From positions 214,582,001-214,646,000 of the forward strand of contig JBITNC010000001.1 of assembly GCA_050084985.1 (NCBI GenBank): a stretch of 64,000 nt of DNA, read 5' to 3'. Shown one piece after another: positions 37,690 to 49,205 of the stretch. The notes beneath the pieces are model-generated. The model saw nothing but the letters and a program-made list of their open reading frames with translations, was not told the origin of the DNA and did not search any database. This stretch comes from Nageia nagi (lineage: Eukaryota; Pinophyta). The position numbers and the translations under genes were made by a program. Within the stretch, counting starts at the first letter, position 1; each line of letters opens with the position of its first letter.

Positions 37690-37712
37690 TCTTTTACTCC
37701 CTTGATCCCTTT
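37690..37712 (-). repeat. Satellite remnant between E3 and family B
   Basis: TACTCCCTTGATCCCTT continues the inverted satellite monomer interrupted by E3, then family B starts. So B also sits in, or next to, the satellite. Confidence 0.7.
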
Positions 37713-38435
37713 TTTATATAACTAAAAATGATTTATTATTTATTTAATAAATCATATTTAGATTTATTAAATGATTAAATAATAATAATACATAAATCAA
37801 GATAAATAGTTATTATAATGCCATGTGTTAGGATCAATGAAATATAATTTAGCATGGTTTACATTTTAAATTGTATTGAATATATAAAAGATTATTATTA
37901 TTTCTATAAGTCATAATTACTCCTCCCTATGTCCTTTACAAGTCATAAATATAGGTGGACTAGGTTGGCTTCCATAGACAAGACTCTTGATCTAATAAAG
38001 AACTCTAATAGGTGGTTATCAACTATAATAGTGCCTTTGGATGCCATATATCATTGAGAACTTATTATAGTCTAAGATTTGAACTTTCATCCCTTACACA
38101 CACACTACATGATTCATCAAGATCCATGTAGCCATTGATGTTTTACTCTCACATCATTAGTGGTATGCACCATCTAGATTAAGAGGTCCAATTTTGGTGA
38201 TCAAATTTGATCTAATCTTATGAATATTTGTTGTGAGCTCATATTGAATCTAATCCCAATCCTTTGAATATCAACTTCCATTTGCTTTTGATAATTGTAC
38301 ATATATACTCACTCCATATTAGGTTTATGTGTTTCATGTATATTTTTTGTAATCTAATATAGAGCATATCATTGTATATTTGTATACCATTTATTTATTT
38401 GTATTTATTCATAATTGAATATTTTGAGGTATATA
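37713..38435 (+). repeat. Family B LTR, copy 1
   Basis: CTAAAAATGATTTATTATTT near the start matches 48,489-49,205 along its length, with many differences. Its end is uncertain because the primer-site stretch seen in copy 2 is missing here. A TATA-like word (CATAAATATAGG) lies near 37,945. Confidence 0.8.
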
Positions 38436-38459
38436 TTTTTATGAAATTAACATTTTTTC

Positions 38460-40467
38460 CATTATTCATCCCTTTACTTGAAGCTCTTCAAATAGTAGCT
38501 AGATAAAATAATAAAACTAGGGCTTATTCTACCTATGTTTTAAAAATGGATTCAAATGTAGAGCAATATAAGATCTCTAAGGGTAAGGTTAATTTTAATG
38601 ATATTTAGAGAAGTGTTAGGCATAACCCTAATTTACCTCTATAAGAACCTCATCTCAATAACCATGATACACATAGTGATACTAAATCTACAAGATTTAG
38701 TAAGAAAATGGATATCATTGATGAAACTCCTTATAGATTTGATATAAATATTGAACATTATAAATTGTAAACCATGAATTTGAATAGTCATAAAAATATT
38801 TCTAATATTAATGCTAAAATTGAAGACTTTGATAGAATTACTAGCCATATTCAATATATTAAGGAATTGCTACTTGATAGCAAAAAATTAGAATATTTTC
38901 TTATAACATTGAAATTATTATTGATATTCTAACAAATTATGAAGTATTATAAGATAACTCTACAACTTCATAATCATTGAAAATTTTATTTTCTTATGAG
39001 AATATAGGTTCAACAAGATGGAGGGTTTCTACTACCAATTAGGACATCACCAATAGCATGCCACCCTATGAGCACGTTGCTACCAATATGAATGAAGATG
39101 ATACAAAACCTCCTCTTGAAGGGAACAAGATGTTTCAAATCCCTTGAGTGAAGTAAATGTTAAGCATGATGTACTAAAAGTGAATATTAAGATTATGAAT
39201 ACTTGATTCTCAAACCTAACCACTTCAAAATAGGTACACTTTCTAAAAGTAAGAGCATTTTACAAAATGAAGATCTTGATTTGAAACTTAGAGAATAAGT
39301 TGTTGATATTATTAACAATGCTTATAAGCATAATCCTTATTGGTAACTAGAAGGGCATAATATTAAAATTAGATTCCTTCATGATACTCAAGAAACCATA
39401 TCCTTTCATAAATATCCTTATGATAAATAATTAGAGTTTATGATAAAATTGATTGATAAAATTGAATATGAAAAGGTAAATAGAATTGGGCCATTTGTTT
39501 CACTTAAAGAAAAAGATCTTAAAAATGCAAATGTTCAACCTCAAACCCCTCCACCACCCCAATAACTAATATACCTATTGTTAAAACTCACATATATAAT
39601 CTCAAATACTATTAATACAACTAAGGAAAGAATAAAGAAATTAGAAAAAGAATTACTTAAATATGATGAAGATAATTTCTTATTTTGTTTTCAAAGACTT
39701 TTAACTAATAGAATTGTTAATAAAGTGCTTATTGGTAAAAAAAGTATCAAGTTTACAAAGTTTGATGGTTTGTAATATCCTAAGATGCATGTTAGAAAAT
39801 TTCAAGAAGCTATGGAATATGTTTATGATCAAGATATGGTTTCTAAATTGTTTTCACATAGTTTGAAAGATAATACATTGAAATGGTATTTTCTTCTTCC
39901 TGAAAAAAACATTGACAAGTATTAAGATTTGATATATTATTTTTAAACTACTTCAAATCCAATATTTCTAAAAGGTTTAATTTAAATATTTGCATAAAAT
40001 TAAGTAATTTCCTAACTAATATTATTTGATTTTGTGAAAATATAGAAATACATTACTAATAATATTACTATGCTTGAACCAAATTTGAAAGATACATTTG
40101 CAAATGCTTTATTACCTATATATAAGTTAGTGGTTATGTCTTATCATGACATGATATTAGGTGAAATGATGAATATTTTTTTAAAAAAATAAGCTTGCAT
40201 TAAAAAAATTTATGAGATGCATTCTAAAAAACCTCAAACATATGAAAAGAAAGAAAAAACTCTTGAAAATAATAAGAAAATTGATGTGAATCATGTTGAT
40301 AAAAGAAATAATAAAATCCAATGGAAATTTACAAAATTAATTAATACCATTGATAATATTCTTAATGTTTTGTTGAAATAAGATCTTATTGATCTTCCAT
40401 GAATTATTTAGCTTCAATTTCATATATATAAGGAATTTTGTAATTATCATAGAACATCAGGACACCT
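38460..40467 (+). pseudogene. Family B gag, copy 1 (5' portion, split by E4)
   Basis: Coding resemblance is clearest from 39,578: 65 open codons, then after a stop PKMHVRKFQEAMEY, LFSHSLKDNTLKWYF and the following 'LPEKNIDKY', the core of a Ty3/gypsy gag domain (FDG...PKMH...F..A, LF..SL...AL.WY). It continues to a lysine-rich part (about 40,240-40,330) and ends at 40,467 in the middle of a C-x3-H-x4-H-x4-C motif (FCNYHRTSGH). The remaining Cys and C-terminus are at 48,053 onward, beyond E4. Stops throughout. Confidence 0.75.
40463..40467 (+). other. Target site duplication of E4, left copy
   Basis: CACCT immediately before the E4 terminus, identical to 48,053-48,057. Confidence 0.9.
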
Positions 40468-41258
40468 TATTTACAAATATTTTGATCATGCAAACAAATA
40501 AACAATTACAAGACCTAAAATACTTGTTTCAAGCTATATATAGCAATTTAGACCATATAGATAAATAGATGAAGAAGATAACCACTCTAAAATTATGATA
40601 ACAATACCAATCAAGAACTATGATTTGTATACTTACCTTATGAAGTGTACCTAACATCAAATAATGATGATATGTTTGGTATGTAGATGATAGAGAAATC
40701 ATATTCTAGAAGCTATAAACTAAAATGCCATGAAAATAGGACCATGGATGGTTTATATGTTATGTAAGAGAAGTGATGATGGTGTATTTAGCATGAATAA
40801 GGAGCATTAATGGCCTTAATTATAGTGCTATTTGCCTTAAAATCAAATTAATAATTTGCATATAAATGTTTTGATTAGTGATATGATATCCTGATAAATC
40901 ATTAGTATCAGAATAGCTCACATAAGGAAGTACAAAAACCATAGACTTGAATGGTGGCATCAAAATACATATAAAAGATTACCACCATAAAGACCAAATA
41001 TGGGATCATGTATCTCCTTGATTTGGACTTACTATTAGATTCCTATTTATATAGATAATAATATGACCTATCCCTAGGTCAATGTGTACCTACATAAATA
41101 GGGTTAGTCCATAATACATAATGATATTCAAGATAATTATTAATATTATGATTATATTCAAGATAAATATTGATATCATTAAATTAAATATTCTAAGTGT
41201 GTATTAGTGTAGGCAAATGTATTAATTTAAATGCATAAATAAATTTTATGTGATAATA
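40468..41258 (-). repeat. Family A 3' LTR of E4
   Basis: Plus-strand start TATTTACAAATATTTTGA (TG decayed), end TTTTATGTGATAATA. The adjoining GATGCCCCACTTT is the polypurine tract on the element strand. An inverted TATA box lies near 41,043-41,055. Confidence 0.92.
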
Positions 41259-41624
41259 GATGCCCCACTTTGGATGAGAAATTGATATCACTAGGTGCAT
41301 TGAGATTTTTTATTCAAATTACCAATCAAGATGTCATAGAAATAAAGTATTAATAGGCATTGATAAGCATATTACCAACACTAATCAATTTAAATTCCAA
41401 CAAAGATTGTAATATAGAAAAACCTATAAAAGCTAGATATGGGTTGATAAAACTCCCTACAGTAATGTTTTTCAATTTGCCCCTTGTCATGATACTAACA
41501 ACACATGACCACACATGATGACACTTAATCACACATCACAAACATGACCATACATGACCACATATGATCACACATGACCACACATGATAAGAAAAATGAA
41601 TAGCATATTGTAGTAGAATGGGAG

Positions 41625-42090
41625 CTCAACTTCATACCAAGAGGCATGATAATGTGAGAGCTAAAACTCTATGCCAAGAGGCATGATATGATAATAAAAG
41701 CTAAAACTCCATGCTAATAGGCATAATATGATTATAAGATCTAAAAATATATGACAAGAGGCATAATATGATGATAAAAGCTAAAAATCTACACCAAGAG
41801 ACATAATATGATGATCAAATCTAAAACTTTATGCCAAGAGGCATAATATGATGATGAGAGCTAAAACTCTATGCTAAGAAGCATAATATGATTATGAGTG
41901 CTAAAACTCTATGTAAAGAGGCATAATATTATGATTAGAGCTAAAACTCTATGCTAAGAGGTATAATATGATGATGAGAGCTAAAACTCTATCCCAAGAG
42001 GCATAATATGATTATGAGAGCTAAAACTCTATGCTAAGAGGCATAATATGATGATGAGAGTTGAAACTCTATGCCAAGAGGCATATAACA
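41625..42090. repeat. Hairpin minisatellite, 12 units (E4)
   Basis: Reverse-complement form of the E3 array: GAGAGCTAAAACTCT + ATGCCAAGAGGCATAATATG, with a 40-bp step. About twelve units, more diverged than in E3. Confidence 0.92.
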
Positions 42091-42603
42091 AAATATAATC
42101 TAGGATATATCCATATAGATAATTCTTCATCATGTCCAACAAATTAGGATGTTCAATCTAACAAAATAAGGAACATGGGTGATCTATTTTGATATAAGCA
42201 TATCATTAGCAATCCTTAAAACATGATAGAAGAAGGAAACAAGTGGTCCTTTTCTTAAGGAATTTTGGAAAATTAAAAAACATGAATAATGGTATTTTTC
42301 TTACTAATTTTGACTGATTATTTTGTTACCTATTTGTAACTCATAGGTATGCAAATTAAGACTATCTAGGGATATATGCCCTTGAAATCTTATAGAGTTG
42401 ACCCCCCTTTCATTATCACTTGCTTGCATTTTTAGAGTGGAGAGTGCTTAGGAGTTTTGAGAACTTGTAAGGTGGGTGCTTCTACTATAAACCTATGATT
42501 TACCTTTGCTTCTTTTTCACATCTCCCTATGATGGCTTTACCAATTACATGCTAAGAGGGACACATAGCTACTCTAGTGATAAACTCTCTTGTTGGTCAT
42601 CAA

Positions 42604-42701
42604 GTAAATCATATTTATCTATCTTTCTTTGGTTTATTATTGATTTTTTTATGTGTTTTATTTTTACATATGTTTCTATAAGTTTGATATCTTATTCTCA
42701 G
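42604..42701 (+). other. Intron 1 of the E4 PMD gene
   Basis: Donor GTAAATC, acceptor TTCTCAG, T-rich interior, 98 bp. The same intron with donor AG|GTAAATCAT and acceptor TATTCCTAG is recognisable in E2 and E3. Confidence 0.65.
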
Positions 42702-44355
42702 GGTTTTAACCATTAGAATACCTTTGCTTTCATTTTACAATTTTAGCATTACTTTTCATTTTTTTGCTCATGAAATTTTATCAACTTTTTGTATAGAAAG
42801 AGGACCATCTGTGGTCCCTTCTACCATAGTTCATACCATGGGTGGTCCTCTTTTACTATAGTTTAGACTATGGGTGGTCCTCCTTTACTATTCTACAAAA
42901 CTTTAAAATGCATTAATAATAAAAACTAATATTACTTTTTGGGTGTTATGTACCAATATTGTAGCTATTATATGAGGGATTCTAGAAATAGTATATCATT
43001 TATAGTTGGTCAATAATGGCCTTAGTTAGATGCAAGCTAGAGCAAACTCAAGGCTATTTCCTTGAACTATTTAACTTTTATTGATTACATCTATCATGAT
43101 CAAGATATGTTGATAGCTCTAATGGAAAGGTGGGATCCTAATTCTAACACCTTTCACTTACCTATAAGGGAGATTACAATGACTCTCAAGGATATCTATA
43201 AGATCACTAGGCTACCTATCAGAACATGGTCCCCATTCCTAGCATGAAATGAGTAACGGAGTGGGCTATATGGCTCACAAGCTCAAATGATATGAACTAA
43301 ATGAAGAGGGGAGTTTCCCTAAAGAGACATGTGCCAAAGGATCCTTTAGCATAGGCTAACTTATGATTGAGGTTCCTTATTACTTGCTTACTAGATGCTA
43401 TTATCTACCTAGACACAAGAAGTGAGACATTACCCATGGGTATGGTGCCTATTATCATGGACATAGTCTAACATGAGAAATGATATGCATGGTACCTAGT
43501 TATTTTGGCATAGCTATACCATGATTTGCATGCATTTACTAATATGGTGAGAGGGGGAGATAGGTGGCTCACTCCATGATATTGTAGGTATGGGCTTATG
43601 ATCATATAGGCTTCTCTAGATTAGCTTCTCTACCATAGGATCTACCTAATGATGTGCCTACATGGTAGCAATGGGAAACTACACATGGTCATAACTTTCT
43701 TAACATTGACCTAGAGGGATGGAGGATATGATTTAACACACTTAGGGAGTCATAGATGCACTCATGTCCATATAGATATGCCCTAGAGTGTATCAAGTAC
43801 ATGCATGAGCTATCCTAGGTGAGACACTTGACATACATCTAGGCACATAGGGTGTTGTTTGAGCCATATAGACTAGATTAGGTACTCTAATAGTTTAGGA
43901 TACAACATGGGATACTAGATGATTGTAGGATAGTAGTACACTACTATCATAGTAGCGATTTACCAAAGGACTATGAGCCAATGCCAAATTGGGATTCTAA
44001 GTGGACATATTGAGTGAAGATTCAAAATTTAAGGATGACATAGACATAGATGATCCTAAGCATACTAAGGACTACATGGATTGGTGGCAAGGACATGCTC
44101 CTCACCACCTAGGCATACATGAGGTAGACCAACCCAAGGATGAGGGAGATGCATCTGACATAGAGGAGGCATTGATAAGATGGGGCATAGAGTACACATA
44201 GTTAGGATGGGGCTTATATGACATAGATGATACACATGATAAGAAACTAGATGTTGATCATGATGATATTAAGGAGATTGACCTAGACCAAGATGAATAT
44301 GAGCCCAACATAGAGAGAGACATGGATGTGTTTGAAGATGATGAGGATGATGATG

Positions 44356-44434
44356 GTATCTATTCTTTTTATCTTATATATTTTTTATTTTTATTATAAA
44401 ATACATGCAATACTAATATGTGATTTATATGTAG
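44356..44434 (+). other. Intron 2 of the E4 PMD gene
   Basis: Donor GATG|GTATCT, T-rich interior, branch-like TACTAAT at 44,411-44,417, acceptor TATATGTAG, 79 bp. The donor side is conserved in E3 (ATG|GTACATATTC). Confidence 0.65.
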
Positions 44435-45183
44435 ATGATAAGGATATTGAATCAGACATGGCTTGCTTACACAAGCTCATATAGAAAAAGGATGCCAAAA
44501 TTAGAGATCTACAAGGATAGCTATGACATAAAGGTAGAGACTATACCACCCTATACTAGGATCTACAAATAATTGACACATGTATCCAAGACCTTTATGA
44601 GTAGTTATGTAAGGTTGAGAGACAAGCAAGAGAAGAAAAAGTGAGGGGCAAAAAATACAAGGTTAGGTGTGGGGGTAGTGGCTCTAGCAAGGCTACTAGT
44701 TCTAGCATAAGGGGAGGAGGTCTTGCTAGGAGACTAGCTTTTATGTACATGATGATTATTCATCCATGCTAAGATTTTGTAAAATTATTAACCTTTTTAT
44801 GATATAAAAAAGATGAATTTTATTTATTTGTATTATTTTTTATGACATGTATTTCATGATATTATGAGAGCTAAAACTTTGCACCAAGAGACCTAAAAAG
44901 ATATAACAACCTAGGAGCTAAAACACCATGCCAAGGGGCATTCATTAATTTTTAAGTTTGATAAAATTTGGCTATGAAAAAAGATCATGGGTAGTCCATT
45001 ATTGATAAAAATGAAGCACCAGCACTCTTGATATGACATCAAAATGATTCTCCATTTTTTCCATCATGACATTGATTAATTCATCTTTCCTAATGTTAAT
45101 TCTATTAGTGTTAGTATTATCATGCATGTTTACCAAATGACATAACTACAGGGCCTTATTCCCCCACTAGTGTTGGTTAAGTT

Positions 45184-47225
45184 ATGTTGTGGCATGGGTT
45201 CTTGTAAATCCATAATTTCTCATTATCCATATGTACATGAGTCTTTTTCTTATCTTCCTATTTTTTGAATGATATCACTTTTTTGTCTATCAAGTCTTGG
45301 ACAACATCTTTAAACTTTTTACATTCACATGTTTTGTGTCCATGAATTCTATGATACATACAAAACCCACCTATATTTTAGTGACTTTTTTATTCATGGG
45401 TGGTAATTAGATCAAATCCTTTTGAAGAAATATTGTAACAACTCATCATGGTCTTCTATAATTTTGGTGTATACTCTAGGGGTTTTATTCTTAGATTAAT
45501 AAGACATTTCTTTCATAGTTGATAGTTTATTTTCTTCTCTTTTAAGTTTCCAATAGCTGATTTTTACTAGGTGCTTCTTTTTTTGAATCATGGACATAAT
45601 CAACTCAAAGAGGGGTTGCTCTAAATAGTTGAAAAAATCCAATATCATCTCATCTCTAAGGAATTTGATTAACATATGCTTTAGCACTTTTTCATTTAAA
45701 TGATTGGTTCCAACCTTATCTCATTCTTATAAATCAATAAGGGTTGATTTTTATTTTATATTATGTTGATATTGATTTATGAATTCTCATTTTAATTGCT
45801 CATAATTGGTGATACTTTGATTTTCAAGACTATAGAACCATTCAAAAGATTCCTTCCCTAAACTTAGTTGAAATAATCTCACTAACATATCTTCATCATG
45901 TTGATGACTACAAGCTACTTCTTCAAAGATTGTGATATGCATCTTGGGATCACTAATGCCATCATATTTGTGAAAATATATGTCTTCTCCTTTCCATATT
46001 TTTTCTTTCATTTTTTCATAAAAGGGATTCCTTTTGTTTAACTATTCACCTTCTTTTTATTTACTTAATAATGTTAACCTCTTTACTTATTCAACCATTT
46101 CTTTCAATTTTGCTATCCTTTTCTCCAATTTTTCTTTTTTATTTCACATAGTTTCATTGTTATTATTTTTCTCTAAGAGATTAAGTTATTCAATTTCTTT
46201 CCCATTCTCATATTCAAGTGTCTTAGGAGTGAATCTACCATTTTGATCTCTCCATTCTTGATTTAGTTGATTATCCAACTCTCTTATGATGACCTATCTT
46301 ACACATATTTGAGCTTTTTAATAAGATTATGTGTCTATTCTTTTCCTATCTTCTATCTCTTTAATTTCTTTTTCTCTATCTAACAAGAAAGGGTAAGCAT
46401 TGATAAGTCCTTATGCTATAGGATTGATTTCAAATTCTATTTATACTTCATTATTTAAATGATCATCAAATTCAACCATCTCATCATTCAAATGCTCATA
46501 ATTAGCTTCTTCTAATGTTATTGATTCATGATCTTTTAAATTTTTTACAAGTGTTAAGGATGATGTAGATTGATAAAAGTTTGACTTAGGGATGGAAGGA
46601 CAAGGCATATAAAAATTAACATGGCTTTCTATATGAAAAATGGGCTATAGGTAGTCCATTTCAATAGGATTTAGACCACAAATGGTCCTACTCTAACTTG
46701 TTAAGATGTATGATAAGAGGGGTGGCTTAGCCAATAGTATCCTAGAAGGTGACCTAAAACTATTTTTAGTCAAAAATTCATAGATGATATGAAATGAATG
46801 AGGCATGGTAATATCTTTAGTAAACCTTTTGAAATATCATGGGGAGCTTTATGAATTCTTGCACTAAACTTAATTTCTTTTATTAGATTTAGATTATTAA
46901 ATTTTTTAGATTGATAAAGGGCTAATTGACATTTATTTTCAAAAGGTTGGATTATTTTTTCTTCAAGTATCTTATTGTCTACTAAATCCTTATCATAAGA
47001 TTCATCATCCATTATATTTATGCTTATTTTACTAGGGTTATCATTATCTTAAAAATATCTATGATAAGATTCATCATCAAGAAAATTAGTTTTGATAGCC
47101 AAAGGGACACTATCTTTATTTAACCTATCACTTTTTCTTATTGATGTTACACCTTTCCATGATTTTCTTTTTCTTTTAGTTGGTTTTGATTAATTTAATG
47201 ATAAAATATATAATGAATTGTTCAT
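45184..47225 (-). pseudogene. Gag of family A element E4
   Basis: ATG at 47,225, 37 bp inside the 5' LTR end. Longest intact pieces: 46,770-47,012 (acidic N-terminal part), 45,787-46,011 (gag domain: KYDGISDPKMHITIFEE, MLVRLFQLSLGKESFEWF) and 45,496-45,687. The CHHC motif near 45,335-45,385 is well preserved (GFCMYHRIHGHKTC), and the end near 45,190-45,225 has the NEKLWIYKNP variant of the family's terminal motif. It would have formed the particle. Disabled by several stops and indels. Confidence 0.85.
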
Positions 47226-47262
47226 ATTTTTAGAAGTTAAGGTTCACATAGAGTTCATCAAA

Positions 47263-48052
47263 TGTTTACAAATATATTGAGCATGCAAATAAATAAATAA
47301 TGAAAAGACCCAAAATACCTATTTTGAGCTATGGATAGCAATTTAGAACATACAAATATATAGATGAAGAAGATAACCACTCTAGAATTAAGATAACAAT
47401 ACCAATCAAGAATCATGATTTGTATACTTACCTTACAAAGCATACCTAACACTAAAAAATGATGATATGTTTGATATGTGAATGATAAAGAAATCCTACT
47501 CTAGAAGATATAACCTAAAATTCCACAAAAGAGGACCGCAAGTAGTTTTTATGTTGTATAGAAGAAGCATTAATGGTGTATTTGGCATGAATAAGGAGCA
47601 TTAATGGCCTTTTTTAGAGTGCTCTTTACTTTTAAGTCAAGTCAATAATCTACATATAGATTTTTGTATCAATGATATGATATCTAGATAAATCATCAAT
47701 ATCAAAATAGCTCATATAAGAAAGTACACAAATCACAACCTTGAATGGCAATGTCAAAATACATCTAAAAGATTGCCACCACCAAGAGTAGATATGGGAT
47801 CATGTATCTCCTTGATGTGGACTTACTATTAGATCCCTATTTGTATAGATAATAATATGACCTACTCCTTAGGTCAATTTGTACCTATATAAATAGGGTT
47901 AGTCCATAATACATAATGATATTCAATATAATTATTGATATTATTATTATATTCAACATAAAGATTGATATTATTAAATTAAATATTCTAGGTGTATATT
48001 AGTGTAAGCAAATGTATTTATTTAAATCATAAATAAATTTTATGCAATAACA
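47263..48052 (-). repeat. Family A 5' LTR of E4
   Basis: Plus-strand start TGTTTACAAATATATTGAGC, end TTTTATGCAATAACA. Followed by the duplicated target CACCT (48,053-48,057). Confidence 0.93.
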
Positions 48053-48488
48053 CACCTAACAAGAAAATGTAGTGTTATAAGAAATATCACCAAAGATTTC
48101 ATTAATAAAAAAGAAATTTGGATGGATGATAATACTACTACAAATGATGGGCCCGTACATCCTAATAATGGAAAGTTAAGGGTATTCATAAATACTCTAC
48201 CACCATCTCAACCAAAAGGCTTCATTGGCATGGTAATTACTTCATATTGTATGAATTGTTATTTTTTTAACAATCATGGATGTAGTACTAAAAAATCAAA
48301 GAATGCTAAAAATGCAACATAAATAGATACCACTAATAGCATGCATAACTATTCATACATTGTCCATAAGATGAAATATGGAACAATAAAGGCTCCTCTC
48401 TTTTTCCATGCATCTACAAAATGTGTCAGGGTTACTATATTAAAATTCTTGCTTAAATTATCAAAATCTAAATAATAGTGTACATTAG
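48053..48488 (+). pseudogene. Family B gag, copy 1 (3' portion) and tail
   Basis: Completes the CHHC motif interrupted by E4 (CACCTAACAAGAAAATGT restores His and Cys in frame), then a short conserved end: DGPVHPNNGKLRVFINTLPP. The tail to 48,488 has no recognised coding content; it aligns with 57,138-57,310 beyond the chromovirus. The NGKL...NPLP-like end resembles family A gag. Confidence 0.75.
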
Positions 48489-49205
48489 TGTATATGCCTA
48501 AAAATGATTTATTATTTATTTAATGAATCATATTTAATTTCATTAAATGATTAAATGGCAATTATACATAAATAAAGATAAGTTACTATTATAATACAAT
48601 ACCATGTGCCATGATCAATTTAATATTATTTACCATAGTTTATATTTTAAATTATCTTGGATATATAAAAGATTATTATTATTGTTGTGTTGGATTTCAC
48701 TCCTTTCTATTTTCTTTTAGGCTATAAATATAAGAGTTAGAGGTTGACATACCTATTAGATCTCTCTAATAGATGGTTATCCCAAACATAAAACTTATGG
48801 TATCTCTTAACACCACCTATCTTAAGAAACTTTTTATACTTTGAGATTTGAACTCTCTCTCTATTATGCACAACATGAAATATCCATTTATATGTAGCCA
48901 ATGATATACTCTCATGTAGCTAGTGGCGTATGCTTTCTAGATCAAGAGGTCCAAATTTTAAAGAATAACTCATTGCTTCACTCTTGTAAATATTTATTTC
49001 AAGCTCATTTGGGATCAATCCCAATCCTTTAAATATGCACTATTATCTACTTTTGAAAATTGTACATATATTTCTACTCTCTCACTCTATATTAGGTTTA
49101 TGTATTTCATGTACATTTGTTGCAATCTGATATAAAGCATATCATTATATATTTGTAGACCATTTATTTATTTATATTTAATAATAATTACATATTTTGA
49201 CTCTA
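48489..49205 (+). repeat. Family B LTR, copy 2 (central)
   Basis: Starts TGTATATGCCTAAAAATG and ends near CTCTA before TTTTGGTGAACC (primer-site region). TATA box TATAAATA at 48,723-48,730. Aligns with copy 1. Confidence 0.8.
48723..48730 (+). promoter_or_regulatory. TATA box of family B LTR
   Basis: GGCTATAAATATAAGAG, about 235 bp inside the LTR; the equivalent position in copy 1 is partly decayed. Confidence 0.6.

Larger units (their letters stand above)
42490..44760 (+). pseudogene. PMD gene in E4 with two recognisable introns, antisense to the element
   Basis: Exon 1 near 42,495-42,603; intron at 42,604-42,701 (GTAAATCATA...TTCTCAG); then a DPTHE-like region, and the PMD signature at 43,090-43,225 (LMERWDPNSNTFHLP, EITMTLKDIYKITRLPI). 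The open stretch 44,001-44,201 is acidic and has DYMDWWQGHAPHH. A second intron lies at 44,356-44,434 (GTATCT...branch-like TACTAAT...TATATGTAG). A coiled-coil-like lysine-rich end runs to about 44,760. PMD proteins act in the nucleus; MAIN and MAIL1 of Arabidopsis are the characterised members. Stops (mostly TAG) break the frame. E4 gag lies on the opposite strand, so the gene is antisense to the retroelement RNA. Confidence 0.8.
40468..48052 (-). mobile_element. Family A element E4, full structure (7.6 kb)
   Basis: Minus-oriented copy with LTRs of about 790 bp, gag on the minus strand (45,184-47,225), PMD gene on the plus strand (42,490-44,760), hairpin minisatellite (41,625-42,090) and 10-bp array (41,500-41,590). 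Flanked by a perfect 5-bp duplication, CACCT. No pol. Same order as E3, so the layout is that of the family and not a one-off. Confidence 0.95.

Noticed and set aside
38639-38854. 71-codon minus ORF
   Set aside because: Antisense to the family B gag region; no counterpart in copy 2.
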